This document shows, piece after piece, positions 52,952-62,428 of a DNA stretch of 64,000 nucleotides; the stretch's first letter is position 1; the number at the start of each line of letters is the position of its first letter. Source of the DNA: Propionibacteriaceae bacterium (GTDB lineage: Bacteria; Actinomycetota; Actinomycetes; Propionibacteriales; Propionibacteriaceae). The position numbers and the translations under genes were made by a program. Location: NCBI GenBank assembly GCA_009780915.1, contig WQZD01000010.1, positions 1 through 64,000 on the forward strand. The letters run 5' to 3'. The notes under the pieces were generated by a model, which saw only the letters and a list, made by a program, of their open reading frames with translations, made no database searches and was not told the origin of the DNA.

Positions 52952-53770
52952 TCATCCATCCGGGTTCAGCGCGTAGCACGCGATGGCCGTCGCAGCGGCG
53001 ACATTGAGGGAGTCTGTGCCGCGTGACATGGGGATCCTCACCACGACATCGGCTCTCTCCAACCAGTGGTCGGACAGTCCTGCGCCTTCCGTCCCGAGCA
53101 GCACGGCGACAGGACGCGGCGCCGCCGCCAGGTCCCGCGCCAGGGCGGACAGCGGAACCGACTCGGGGGTGAGCGCCATCGCGACGATCGTGAACCCCCG
53201 CGCACGAAGATCGTCGAGGGGGTCGCCCTGGTCGGGCATCCGCGCCCACGGCAGGGAGAAGACCGCCCCCATCGAGGTCTTGACCGCTCGCCGGTACAGG
53301 GGATCGGCGCACCGCGGCGACAGGAGGACCCCATCCCAGCCCAGCCCCGCAGCCGAGCGGAGGATGGCCCCGATGTTGGCATGGTCGACGATGTCCTCCA
53401 CCACGATCAGACGGGTGGCGCCGTCGACCACCTGGCCCATGTCCCACCCGTCGCCGCGGTGGAAGGCGGCCAACGCGCCGCGGTGGACGTGGAAGCCCGT
53501 CACCTGCTCGGCCAGGGATTCGGTGACGACGTAACACGGGACAGGGCTCGCCCCCAGCACCTCGTCCAGGCGTGGGATCCACCGGGGGGCCAGCAGGAAG
53601 GAGCGGGGCACGTACCCCGCCTGCCATGCGCGGGCGATCACCTTCTCCCCTTCGGCGATGAACAACCCGCCGTCAGTCTCCAGCCTGCGCCGCAGACTGG
53701 AGTCGCGCAGGCTGACGTAGTCCCCGAGACGTGGGTCGGCGGGATCGGTGATGTCGGTGAAGGTGGCCAC
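52952..53770 (-). CDS. SpoU/TrmH-family RNA methyltransferase
   Basis: 272 residues from GTG 53770. The N-terminal substrate-binding part (LFIAEGEKVIARAWQAGY) precedes the SPOUT knot domain: IVVEDIVDHANIGAILRSAAGLGWDGVLLS, then VAVLLGTEGAGLSDHWLERADVVVRIPMSRGTDSLNVAAATAIACY (conserved N, E and S/N positions present). It 2'-O-methylates rRNA or tRNA; the target is not decidable here. Confidence 0.92.
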   Translation of the reverse strand: MATFTDITDPADPRLGDYVSLRDSSLRRRLETDGGLFIAEGEKVIARAWQAGYVPRSFLLAPRWIPRLDEVLGASPVPCYVVTESLAEQVTGFHVHRGALAAFHRGDGWDMGQVVDGATRLIVVEDIVDHANIGAILRSAAGLGWDGVLLSPRCADPLYRRAVKTSMGAVFSLPWARMPDQGDPLDDLRARGFTIVAMALTPESVPLSALARDLAAAPRPVAVLLGTEGAGLSDHWLERADVVVRIPMSRGTDSLNVAAATAIACYALNPDG

Positions 53771-53805
53771 CCACCCAGGGTAGTACGCCCGGGACGCGGA
53801 CGGGG

Positions 53806-56800
53806 TCAGCGGTGCTTGGTGACGTTCCGTGAGATCCCGGGCGCTTGTTCGGCAGTGGTCGACATGGAGGTCGAGGACGCGCCCATGGCGGAGGTGACCA
53901 GGATCGGGGAGGTCGACACCGTCCCCATCCCGGGCTCCAGCCAGGTGACGACCACCTCGTACGTCCCCGCGACGGGGGCGGTCAACCGTGCTGAATAGGT
54001 GCCGGGCTGGGTCTCGGTGAAATCTGTGATCTGGACGTCGGCCCCGACACCGGGGTCGGCACCGCCGGACGAGGTGATCGCCGCTGAGATCAAGGACCCC
54101 TGGCCCGTCAGCGGCGCCGACGCGGAACCGCCCACCCTGGCGACCACCGACGCGGTCAGGATGTAGCTCTCCAGCCCGTCGCCGACCGCGGCCAAGGGGT
54201 CCGGGGTCACGGACGTGCTCAGCGTGGACGACCATGCCGGGATGAACGTCACATGGGCCGGGCTGTCGACGAGATCCCGGACGAGATGGTCGGCGCCGGT
54301 GAAGGTCACACGCACCGGGAAGATGCCGACTTGGTGGGAGACGATCGTCGCGGTGTACGTCCCGTCGCCGTTGTCCACGAGGGGGGCGGCCACCTGGGTG
54401 CCGGTCGTCGTGACCCCCAGGTCCGAGACCAGACCCGTGACGCGCCCGCCATTGACGTCCCTGGCGTAGATCGTGACCGTGTAGGCGTCCACGCCGTTGG
54501 CGAGTCGAACGCCCTGGGTCATGGAATAGCTCAGTGTCGAGGGGTCGGGCGGGGCGCAGCCTGGAAGGAAGGTCACGGCGACGGGAGAGCCCGCGAGAGG
54601 GCGTAGGACCCCGCCGTCCACCACCTGGGCCGACACGGTGACCGTCTCGGAGGTCTGGTCTGCGACAGTGGCCGACGCGACGCCCGACTCGTCGGTCGTC
54701 ACGGACGCGGACGACACCGTCGCTTCGCCGTCGACGCTCAGACGGACCACAGCGTCCGACAGGGGGCGCCCGGCCTGGTCCTTCACCTGGACCGACACGG
54801 TGGTCGCTCCCGGTCGGTCGCACGGGATGGTCACCACCTGCGACTCCACGGCCAGGGACGACTGCCAGGCGTCCGGGGTCCCCGGGCGGAACACCAGGTC
54901 CTGGGGCGTCTGCTCCACCGGGATGGTCTGCCCCGTGTCGAGGGTGACCCACGCCTGGAGGGCCACCGTCTCGGCGTGACGATCGGTGACCAGGACATCG
55001 GCATGGCCCTGTCCGTCCAGGGTCGCCGTTCCGCTCGTCAGGGCGGCGGCGCCATCCACCTGGAATCCCACGTCGAGGCCGGCGACAGGGGTCCCGCATC
55101 CGTCGATCCAGTCGACCGACACCTGGTACGCGGTGGCGCCGTCCGCGGGAACCGGCGCGTCGCCGACCTGCGAGACGGTGGCCACCGGGGCGGACGACGG
55201 CATGGGGACGGCCACGAGGCCCATCGGGACCTCGACAGGGGAATCCGCGAGGTCGCGCCACACGCCATCGACCAGCACCTGGGCCGACACCTCCGGTCGG
55301 CCGCCCGCCAGCAGAGCCCCCAGATCGACGACCGCTGTGAGGTTTGCCACACCGTCGTCGTCGGTGGTCGCTTCGGGCTGGATGGCCACCAGCGGGCCGG
55401 CCACGCTGAACCGCACATTCGCCGCCGGCACCGCACGGCCGGCCGTGTCGAGGATGGTCGCCTGCGCGGTGACCTCGGTGGTGGAGATCTCGGGGGCCGC
55501 CCAGCACGGGGGTATCGTCACCTGGATCGGGTCCGAGGTGACGACCAAGGTCGACCCCTGCGGATCGACAACCGGCTCGGGCACCTCGACGATGGTCGGA
55601 TCGGAGAGGTTCCCCGCCTGGTCCGCCGTGGTGAGTTGAACCGTGGCCCCGTGCTCCATGACCCCCCGGGGGACGTCCAGCGACCAGGCGCCTGTGGCGT
55701 CCACGGGCGCCGAACCGATGAGGGCGCCACCCGAGCCGCGGACGGAGACCGTCCACCCCACACCGACGACACCAGGCGCCGACCCCTCGATCCGGGCGGC
55801 CGTGGCCGAGTGGACGACAGGGGCCGAGGGACGCGCGGTCACCAAGGGGACCGACCTCGCCACGGAGGGATTCCCCGCGGCGTCGACGGCCACGGCGGTG
55901 ACGACCCCGGACTGCGCGCCGGGCGGAGTGGGCGCCATCCACTGGCCCGAGCGCGGCGTCACATGGACCACCGAATGGTCAGGCCAGGTGAGGGTGATGG
56001 TGACGCCCGGGTCGCTCGTGCCGGAGACGATGGAGGAATTGGCGGTCTGGATGACGGGGGCGTTCGGGATGGTGGTGTCCAGCCAGGCCGTCGCGTCGGG
56101 ACCGTCGCCCTGGGGGCCGACGCCTGTGGCCGTGACGGGGCCGGACGCCATTCCCGCAGGAGTCGGCGCCGACCAGGACCCGTCCGGCGCCACGGGCACG
56201 GGAGCGGACACGGTCGCGTCGGGCCACGTCAGTCGCAGCGTCCAGGTCGGGTCGACGGGCTCCGGCAGGGCTCCGGCGACGATTCGAGCATTGGCCGTGT
56301 CGACTTGGGGGGCGGGCGGGAGAAGGCCGGCCTGGTCGACGACGACGTACCCCGAATACCCCGTGTGCGTGGCGGGATCGGTGACAGCCACCTTGATCGC
56401 CAGGCTGCGCGACGCCGCGTCGCCGTTGGCCGCCAGGTGGATGCGCATCGTCGCGGGCCCGACGCCCCCCGAGGGCTCGGGAGCGGCCACGACACCCGCC
56501 GGAACACCCGTGACCTGCCACCGATCCTGGGCGTCGAGCGGGAGGTGGACGGTGATGGCGGCGCCCGCCGACCCCGTGTCCGCGCTCGCCAGGGTGGCGC
56601 CGTCGTCGGTCCAGCACACGCCGTCCGCGTACCGGGTCAGGACGGGGCACGTGACGACCGTCCCCGTCCCGTCGTACACACCCGGATCGGCTGGGACCAG
56701 GTCATAGATCGCCACCTCAGGCCACTGCGAAGCGAAGTCGATCACCACCTGCGTCCCGTCCGGCTCGTCGATGGTCGCCGAGGAGGACGTGAAACTGAAG

Positions 56801-58317
56801 GGCTGCTCCTCCCCCACGCGATGGGCGAGGACCCAGGACATGACCGCGCGCTCGTCCAGGACGGAGTCCGCCTGGACCATGGCGGCCAGATTGGCCCCGT
56901 CGCTGAACAGGTCGGCCAGGCTCAAGTCGGCGCCGGTGTCCAGACGCGCGTTGAGGACCGCCGCCACCGGGGACGGGCCCGACGTGGCGCCTGACGGCAC
57001 GCTGACGAGCGACAGGACGTTGCCGAAGTCGGCCTCCACGGACAGGGACAGAGTCAGGGTCACCGGGGTGCTGCGCAGGGACGCCATGTCGCCGGTCGGC
57101 AGGCACGCCTGCCCCGAACTGAGGCGGTCCGTCCCCCATGCCTGTTTCAGGTAGGCGTCCTGCCTGTCACGGAAGGTGGCCATGAGGGCGTTCTCGACAT
57201 CCGTGTCGGCCAGTCCCGAGATACGGGCCCGCTGCACCTGGGCGCAGTGGGGAATCGCTGTCGTGTCCGTCCTCGCGCTCACCAACTCGGTCGTCCACGT
57301 GACCGTGACGGGGTTCACGTCGAAGGTCTGGCCATCACTGGCCAGCTCCGACGGAGACGAGGAGATCGCAGCCGGGACGTCGGGCGTGGCCGTGGCCGTC
57401 ACCGGCGATCCGAGGGGTTGGAACCCCGCTCGCTCAGTCACGGATCGCCCCTGGGCGGACAGCAGGGATTGAGCCAGGACGCGTGCCGGGGACGTCGAGG
57501 CGTCGGCGTGGTCGATGACGATGGCCAGAGACGAGGTCAAGGGATAGCGCCCCGACTGCACGGCAGACGCCGACGGCGCCACGCCGTCGACCCCGATCAG
57601 GTGGATCCCCTGGCCTTCCAGGTCGGTCCAGTCGGACCAGATGGCGTTCACGTAGTACCCGTACGCGTACCCGATGGCGCCGTCCTGCCCGGTGAAGATC
57701 GCTGGCGCGTCGATGGGACCCGTCGGCCCGGGAGTGCGCTGGAGGGGGGCTGGAGCCATGGCCGTGGCGCCCATGACCAGGTCGGTCATGGCGGCCTGTG
57801 AGGCGGAGTCCGATCGTTGCTGGTACGCGGTGATGGGACCCGGCGTCCCTCCCACCTGGGCCCAGTCGGTGATCGCGCCGGAGTAGATCTGACGCAGTTG
57901 GGTCTGGGACAGGGAGGTCACCGGGTTGTCCGCGCCGACCAGGAAGAAGAATCCTTCCGTGGCGAGGGGGATGACCTCCAGGTCCATCCCCGCCTCGCGG
58001 GCGGCGTCGAGTTGGGACGTGGTGGGCGCCGGCACGAGGATGAGGTCGGCGTCGCCGACGATCAGGCGGCGGTACGCGTCGTCGGTGGAGGTGAAGCTCA
58101 TGGAGGAGAGGTCGGCGATGTCGCCCAGGGACGCTTGGCCGTACGCCATGGCCAGGGTGTACGCCTCAGGGGACCCGTCGATGCTGACGACGGACAGCGG
58201 TGACGTGACGGGATCGGCGGCGAATGCCTTCGGCGCCGCCAAGCCCGCCATGGCGAGAGTGAGACTGGCCGCGCACACACCGCAGAAGGTGCGCCAGCCG
58301 CGAGCCCTCATGGCCAC
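53806..58317 (-). CDS. Giant secreted PstS-like / DUF3298-like / Ig-repeat surface protein
   Basis: 1503 residues from ATG 58317. The signal peptide (~1-34, ending KAFAAD) leads to a periplasmic-binding-protein-like domain (~36-300; SLSQTQLRQIYSGAITDWAQVGG and GAIGYAYGYYVNAIW are PstS hallmarks). A DUF3298/RsiV-like segment (~320-560; DTGADLSLADLFSDG) follows. The remaining ~900 residues are tandem bacterial Ig-like and invasin-type (Big_1) domains with repeats such as PVSGTSDPGV-type turns and TTDDDGVANLTAVV. No clear sortase motif or membrane helix ends the chain, so anchoring is unknown. Probably a ligand-sensing adhesin (inference). Confidence 0.82.
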   Translation of the reverse strand: MAMRARGWRTFCGVCAASLTLAMAGLAAPKAFAADPVTSPLSVVSIDGSPEAYTLAMAYGQASLGDIADLSSMSFTSTDDAYRRLIVGDADLILVPAPTTSQLDAAREAGMDLEVIPLATEGFFFLVGADNPVTSLSQTQLRQIYSGAITDWAQVGGTPGPITAYQQRSDSASQAAMTDLVMGATAMAPAPLQRTPGPTGPIDAPAIFTGQDGAIGYAYGYYVNAIWSDWTDLEGQGIHLIGVDGVAPSASAVQSGRYPLTSSLAIVIDHADASTSPARVLAQSLLSAQGRSVTERAGFQPLGSPVTATATPDVPAAISSSPSELASDGQTFDVNPVTVTWTTELVSARTDTTAIPHCAQVQRARISGLADTDVENALMATFRDRQDAYLKQAWGTDRLSSGQACLPTGDMASLRSTPVTLTLSLSVEADFGNVLSLVSVPSGATSGPSPVAAVLNARLDTGADLSLADLFSDGANLAAMVQADSVLDERAVMSWVLAHRVGEEQPFSFTSSSATIDEPDGTQVVIDFASQWPEVAIYDLVPADPGVYDGTGTVVTCPVLTRYADGVCWTDDGATLASADTGSAGAAITVHLPLDAQDRWQVTGVPAGVVAAPEPSGGVGPATMRIHLAANGDAASRSLAIKVAVTDPATHTGYSGYVVVDQAGLLPPAPQVDTANARIVAGALPEPVDPTWTLRLTWPDATVSAPVPVAPDGSWSAPTPAGMASGPVTATGVGPQGDGPDATAWLDTTIPNAPVIQTANSSIVSGTSDPGVTITLTWPDHSVVHVTPRSGQWMAPTPPGAQSGVVTAVAVDAAGNPSVARSVPLVTARPSAPVVHSATAARIEGSAPGVVGVGWTVSVRGSGGALIGSAPVDATGAWSLDVPRGVMEHGATVQLTTADQAGNLSDPTIVEVPEPVVDPQGSTLVVTSDPIQVTIPPCWAAPEISTTEVTAQATILDTAGRAVPAANVRFSVAGPLVAIQPEATTDDDGVANLTAVVDLGALLAGGRPEVSAQVLVDGVWRDLADSPVEVPMGLVAVPMPSSAPVATVSQVGDAPVPADGATAYQVSVDWIDGCGTPVAGLDVGFQVDGAAALTSGTATLDGQGHADVLVTDRHAETVALQAWVTLDTGQTIPVEQTPQDLVFRPGTPDAWQSSLAVESQVVTIPCDRPGATTVSVQVKDQAGRPLSDAVVRLSVDGEATVSSASVTTDESGVASATVADQTSETVTVSAQVVDGGVLRPLAGSPVAVTFLPGCAPPDPSTLSYSMTQGVRLANGVDAYTVTIYARDVNGGRVTGLVSDLGVTTTGTQVAAPLVDNGDGTYTATIVSHQVGIFPVRVTFTGADHLVRDLVDSPAHVTFIPAWSSTLSTSVTPDPLAAVGDGLESYILTASVVARVGGSASAPLTGQGSLISAAITSSGGADPGVGADVQITDFTETQPGTYSARLTAPVAGTYEVVVTWLEPGMGTVSTSPILVTSAMGASSTSMSTTAEQAPGISRNVTKHR

Positions 58318-58416
58318 TCCTCATCGTTGATCGGGGTCGCGGACGGTGCGTTCACCAGAAGAGACACTTGGCACCAGCCCCGCTACCCCCACCTGTTGAC
58401 AGTCTTCTAGGACCTG

Positions 58417-58422
58417 ATTATA
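58417..58422 (-). promoter_or_regulatory. -10 box of the giant Ig-repeat protein gene
   Basis: A perfect TATAAT on the minus strand, giving a ~93-nt leader to ATG 58317. No convincing -35 at the right distance. Confidence 0.55.
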
Positions 58423-58503
58423 GCTGAAACGTGCAAAATCAGCCTGAAACAGGGTAGGGATCCATATCCCTTGCAGGTGTCGGTCTCGTCGCTCGCCGCC
58501 CGC

Positions 58504-59424
58504 TCAGAAGCCCAAACGGTTCAGCGCTTTCGGGTCGCGCTGCCACTCCTTGAGGACCTTGACTTTCAGGTCCAAGTACACGGGCATCCCCATCAGGCGG
58601 GATATCCTCTCGCGGGCCAACGTGCCGATCTGCTTGATCCGAGCCCCTTGGCGCCCCACGACGATGGGCTTCTGGGAGTCGCGTTCGACGACGAGGTTCG
58701 CGTAGATGTCCAGCAGGGGTTTGTCCTCGGGCCTGTCCGGGCGCAGCCCCATCTCCTCGATCGTCACCGCGATGGAGTGCGGAAGCTCCTCGCGCGCCTC
58801 GGCCAAGGCGACCTCGCGGATCAGTTCCGCGATCAAGGTCTCGGTCGGCTCGTCGGTGACCTCGCCGTCCGGGTAGTACGCGGGGCCCTCCGGCAACTGG
58901 GCGATCAACAGGTCTCGCACGAGGTCCACGTTCACGCCGCTCACCGCCGAGACGGGGATGATCTCGGCCCACTGGATCCCCAGCTCGCCCTCCAGCCCTT
59001 GGATGTCGAGGAGGTGCTCGCGTGTGCGGGCGTCCGACGCGGCGTCGACCTTGGTCGCCAACGCCACCAGGGTCGGGCGGTGGGTCAGTTCGGCCAGTTG
59101 CGTGATGAGGAAGCGGTCCCCCGGGCCGATCTTCTCCGGACAGGGCAGGCACACCCCGACCACGTCGACTTCGCTCCACGTGTCATAGACGAGTTGGTTG
59201 AGCCGTTCGCCCAACAGGGTGCGGGGACGATGGACGCCTGGAGTGTCCAGGATGACCATCTGAGCGTCCTCCCTGGTCACAATGCCTTTGACGATGTGCC
59301 GGGTCGTCTGCGGCTTGTCCGAGGCGATGGCCACTTTCGTCCCGACCAGGGCGTTGACCAGGGTGGACTTGCCCGCGTTGGGGCGTCCCACGAAACATGA
59401 AAATCCTGACAGGTGAGTCATCAC
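58504..59424 (-). CDS. era: GTPase Era
   Basis: 306 residues. The GTPase domain has GRPNAGKSTLVNALVG (G1), VILDTPGVHRPRTLLGE (G3) and ALATKVD, a T-for-N variant of the G4 NKxD that occurs in actinobacterial Era. The C-terminal KH domain has IVVGRQGARIKQIGTLARERI and LDLKVKVLKEWQRD. It helps mature the 16S rRNA 3' end. The start overlaps the CNNM/CBS gene by 4 bp, in the classic phoH-ybeY-CBS-era operon. Confidence 0.96.
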   Translation of the reverse strand: MMTHLSGFSCFVGRPNAGKSTLVNALVGTKVAIASDKPQTTRHIVKGIVTREDAQMVILDTPGVHRPRTLLGERLNQLVYDTWSEVDVVGVCLPCPEKIGPGDRFLITQLAELTHRPTLVALATKVDAASDARTREHLLDIQGLEGELGIQWAEIIPVSAVSGVNVDLVRDLLIAQLPEGPAYYPDGEVTDEPTETLIAELIREVALAEAREELPHSIAVTIEEMGLRPDRPEDKPLLDIYANLVVERDSQKPIVVGRQGARIKQIGTLARERISRLMGMPVYLDLKVKVLKEWQRDPKALNRLGF

Positions 59425-60797
59425 GCCTCCGTCGATGAATGGGTTGTGGTCGTTTTCGTACGCTCGGCATGGGCGCCGAGCGCGTCATGGCCGTTGGCGG
59501 GCGGGCCAGGCGGCTGGTCGGCCGCCTCGTGGACATGCTCCCGCGTGACCATCACGGTGGAGATCTGGTGGCGACGACCCGCGTACTGGTCGGCGACCAT
59601 CTCCAGCCCCTCCCAGACCAGGGTCGATCCGGGGATGGGGACTTGGTTGAGCTCCTTGGCCATGATGCCGCCGATGGAGTCCACGTCCTCGTCGTCCAAC
59701 TCCATGCCGAACAGGTCGCCCAGGTCGGCCAGGCTCAGGCGCGAGGACACGCGGTAGACCCCTTCCGAGACTTCCACGACCGGGTCGGCCTCCTGGTCGT
59801 ACTCGTCCCGGATCTCTCCGACGATCTCTTCGAGCAGATCCTCGATGGTGACGACCCCGGCCGTTCCCCCGAACTCGTCGACCACGACGACCATGTGGAT
59901 CCTCGCCGCCTGCATCTCGCGCAGAAGGTCGTCGGCCGGTTTGGAGTCGGGGCACCACGTGACCGGTCGGGCCAATGAGGAGACGAGCTCTGAGGACTGG
60001 GCGTCCGACTTGTCATACACCCGGCGCACGATGTCCTTGAGGTACACGATCCCGGTCACATCGTCCAGCCCTTTTCCGCCCGTGACCGGGATCCGGGAGA
60101 ATCCCGACCTGAGGAAGAGCGACAGCGCCTGACGCAGCGTCTTGCCCTCGTCCATGTGGACGACGTCCGGGCGAGGCACCATCACCTCGCGGACCAGCGT
60201 GTCGCCGAGGTCGAAGACCGAGTAGATCATCTTCCGCTCGTCGGCCTCGATCTGGTTGGCCGCCTCCGCCATCTCGACGAAGTCGCGCACCTCGTCCTCG
60301 GACGCGAACGGCCCGTCGGGGTAGCCCTTGCCGGGGGTGAGGATGTTGCTGAGCAGGATCATCAGTTGCGGGATGACGAAGAAGACTGTGGTGAGCACTC
60401 CCATCAGGGAGCAGGTGGCCGCCGCGACGCCCACGCAGTTACGGCGTCCGAGTGTGCGCCCGGAGACATGGACGACGACGAACAGCAGGACGAGGTCGAT
60501 CGCTCCGGCTTCGAGGGCGCCCCACCCGTCGGAGCGCACATGGGTCAAGACGAGGTAGACCACGAGCACGCTGAAGGCGACCTCGGCGACGACGCGCAAG
60601 AACAGCGCGGTCGACACGGTCGGCGCGGGGTCGGCTGCGATGGAGGCCAGCTTCTCGGCGTTCCTGCCCTCATCGTCGACGAGCCGGCGCGCCCGTCCTT
60701 TGGTCAGCGCCGAGAACGCCTCCTGGGTCGCGGCGAAGAAAGTCGCCAACCCCAGACAGACGACCGCCGCGATCATCATGATCGCCACGGCTGTCAT
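59421..60797 (-). CDS. CNNM/CorC-HlyC family protein with CBS domains
   Basis: 458 residues. The N-terminal CNNM region has four hydrophobic stretches. A CBS pair (~195-330) has VMVPRPDVVHMDEGKTLRQAL and VVVVDEFGGTAGVVTIEDLLEEIVGEI. A CorC_HlyC C-terminal domain (~345-430; GVYRVSSRLSLADLGDLFG) follows. A His/Thr-rich disordered tail ends the chain. Members transport or regulate Mg or other cations. It is embedded between ybeY and era. Confidence 0.93.
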   Translation of the reverse strand: MTAVAIMMIAAVVCLGLATFFAATQEAFSALTKGRARRLVDDEGRNAEKLASIAADPAPTVSTALFLRVVAEVAFSVLVVYLVLTHVRSDGWGALEAGAIDLVLLFVVVHVSGRTLGRRNCVGVAAATCSLMGVLTTVFFVIPQLMILLSNILTPGKGYPDGPFASEDEVRDFVEMAEAANQIEADERKMIYSVFDLGDTLVREVMVPRPDVVHMDEGKTLRQALSLFLRSGFSRIPVTGGKGLDDVTGIVYLKDIVRRVYDKSDAQSSELVSSLARPVTWCPDSKPADDLLREMQAARIHMVVVVDEFGGTAGVVTIEDLLEEIVGEIRDEYDQEADPVVEVSEGVYRVSSRLSLADLGDLFGMELDDEDVDSIGGIMAKELNQVPIPGSTLVWEGLEMVADQYAGRRHQISTVMVTREHVHEAADQPPGPPANGHDALGAHAERTKTTTTHSSTEA

Positions 60798-60833
60798 CGT
60801 TCGGCCCTTCCAGGGGCCCGACGACGGTCCGGG

Positions 60834-61298
60834 TCAGACATGGGCGCCGCCCAGGCGTTTCTCCCACGCCGCGATGATCTGGTCGTTGACGCCGAACATC
60901 ACGGCCTTCTCGCTCGGCTCCATGTGGTCGAAGCCGAGGAGATGGAGCAGGCCGTGGACGAGCAAGTAGTCAGCCTCCTGGGGGGAGGTACGTCCGCCCT
61001 CCTTCGCCTGACGGTCGACGACGGCGGGGCACAGGACGATGTCCCCCAACACCCCCATGGGGGGCTCCTCGTCCGGCTGGCCGGGGCGCAACTCGTCCAT
61101 CGGGAAGCTCAGCACGTCGGTGGGGCCGGGCTCTCCCATGAACTTCTCGTGGTAGGCGGACATGGTCTCCTCGTCGACGAGGACGATGGACAGCTCCGCC
61201 TCCGGATTGATGTGCAACGCCTCCATGGCGAAGGCGGCCAACTGCACCAGCCTCTTCTCATCGGCTGGTTGGCCTGACTCATTGTTGATGTCGATCAT
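60834..61298 (-). CDS. ybeY: Endoribonuclease YbeY
   Basis: 154 residues. The zinc site HGLLHLLGFDHMEPSE and the conserved PTDVLSFPMDE block are both present. It acts in 16S rRNA maturation and ribosome quality control. It starts 11 bp after phoH and ends 36 bp before the CNNM/CBS gene. Confidence 0.96.
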   Translation of the reverse strand: MIDINNESGQPADEKRLVQLAAFAMEALHINPEAELSIVLVDEETMSAYHEKFMGEPGPTDVLSFPMDELRPGQPDEEPPMGVLGDIVLCPAVVDRQAKEGGRTSPQEADYLLVHGLLHLLGFDHMEPSEKAVMFGVNDQIIAAWEKRLGGAHV

Positions 61299-61309
61299 GG
61301 TTCGCCCTT

Positions 61310-62317
61310 TCAGTCGCGGGACCGTCTGGTGCGAGCCTCGTGGCTCGCCCGATGTGCTTCGTACGTGTCGTATGCGGCGGCGATATGGCCGACCAGGGGG
61401 TGGCGTACGACATCCTTGTTGGTCAGCCGACAGAACGCGATGTCGTCGACCCCCTCCAGGATCCCCGGCACCTCTTTGAGCCCAGACCTCATCGACCCCG
61501 GCAGATCGATCTGGGTGACGTCGCCCGTGACCACCATCGTGGACCCGAACCCCAGACGGGTCAGGAACATCTTCATCTGCTCCATCGAGGTGTTCTGAGC
61601 CTCGTCGAGGATGATGAAGGCGTCGTTCAGGGTGCGGCCCCTCATGTAGGCCAGCGGTGCGATCTCGATCGTCCCCGCCGTCAGCAGACGCGGCACGGAG
61701 GCGGGGTCCAGCATGTCGTGCAGGGCGTCGTACAAGGGCCGCAGGTAGGGGTCGATCTTCTCGCTCAGCGTCCCCGGCAGGAAGCCCAGGCGTTCCCCGG
61801 CCTCGATCGCGGGGCGCGTGAGGATGATCCGCGAGACCATCTTGGCCTGGAGGGCCTGTACGGCCTTGGCGACCGCGAGATAGGTTTTGCCCGTCCCGGC
61901 GGGGCCGATGCCGAAGACGACGGTATGGGTGTCGATGGCGTCGACGTACCGTTTCTGATTGGCGGTCTTGGGCCGGATCGTACGTCCCCTGTGGGACAGG
62001 ATCGACGAGGTGAAGACCTCGGCCGGGCGGATCGTCTCGGCGTCGTCCATGTGGGCGATCCGCTCCACGTCCGGAAGGCTCAGCCCCTGGCCGGTGCGCA
62101 GGATCGTCACCATCTGGGTGAGCACGGCCTCGGCGTGGGCGACCGCGCCTTGGTCGCCTGTCAAGGTGATCTCGTTGCCGCGCACATGGATGTCAGCGTC
62201 GAGCGCTGTCTCCAAGAGGCGGAGGAATTCGTCGCCAGCCCCCACGACAGCGACCATGGGAATGGACGGGGGCACCGTGACGTGCCGGGAGCAGGATCGA
62301 GTCTCAGTGTCGGACAA
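61310..62317 (-). CDS. phoH: PhoH-like ATPase
   Basis: 335 residues. An N-terminal KH-like segment (~20-100; IHVRGNEITLTGDQGAV) precedes the ATPase domain with Walker A GPAGTGKTYLAV and Walker B FIILDEAQNTSMEQMKMFLTR, then GFGSTMVVTGDVTQIDLP. It is first in the phoH-ybeY-CBS-era operon and is thought to work with YbeY in RNA metabolism. Confidence 0.95.
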   Translation of the reverse strand: MSDTETRSCSRHVTVPPSIPMVAVVGAGDEFLRLLETALDADIHVRGNEITLTGDQGAVAHAEAVLTQMVTILRTGQGLSLPDVERIAHMDDAETIRPAEVFTSSILSHRGRTIRPKTANQKRYVDAIDTHTVVFGIGPAGTGKTYLAVAKAVQALQAKMVSRIILTRPAIEAGERLGFLPGTLSEKIDPYLRPLYDALHDMLDPASVPRLLTAGTIEIAPLAYMRGRTLNDAFIILDEAQNTSMEQMKMFLTRLGFGSTMVVTGDVTQIDLPGSMRSGLKEVPGILEGVDDIAFCRLTNKDVVRHPLVGHIAAAYDTYEAHRASHEARTRRSRD

Positions 62318-62428
62318 TGTGATGGGTGAACCTCCGCAGCGTTTCTGTGATCATTCTAGCGCCCTCGGCGGCGCCCTACCGTCCGCCCACACGAATGGTG
62401 TGCGGGCGGACCCAGTAAGATGCTCGCT

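Noticed and set aside
58340-58360. PHO box before the PstS-like gene
   Set aside because: Only a single GTTCACC unit is present; a PhoP site needs at least two direct repeats at regular spacing.
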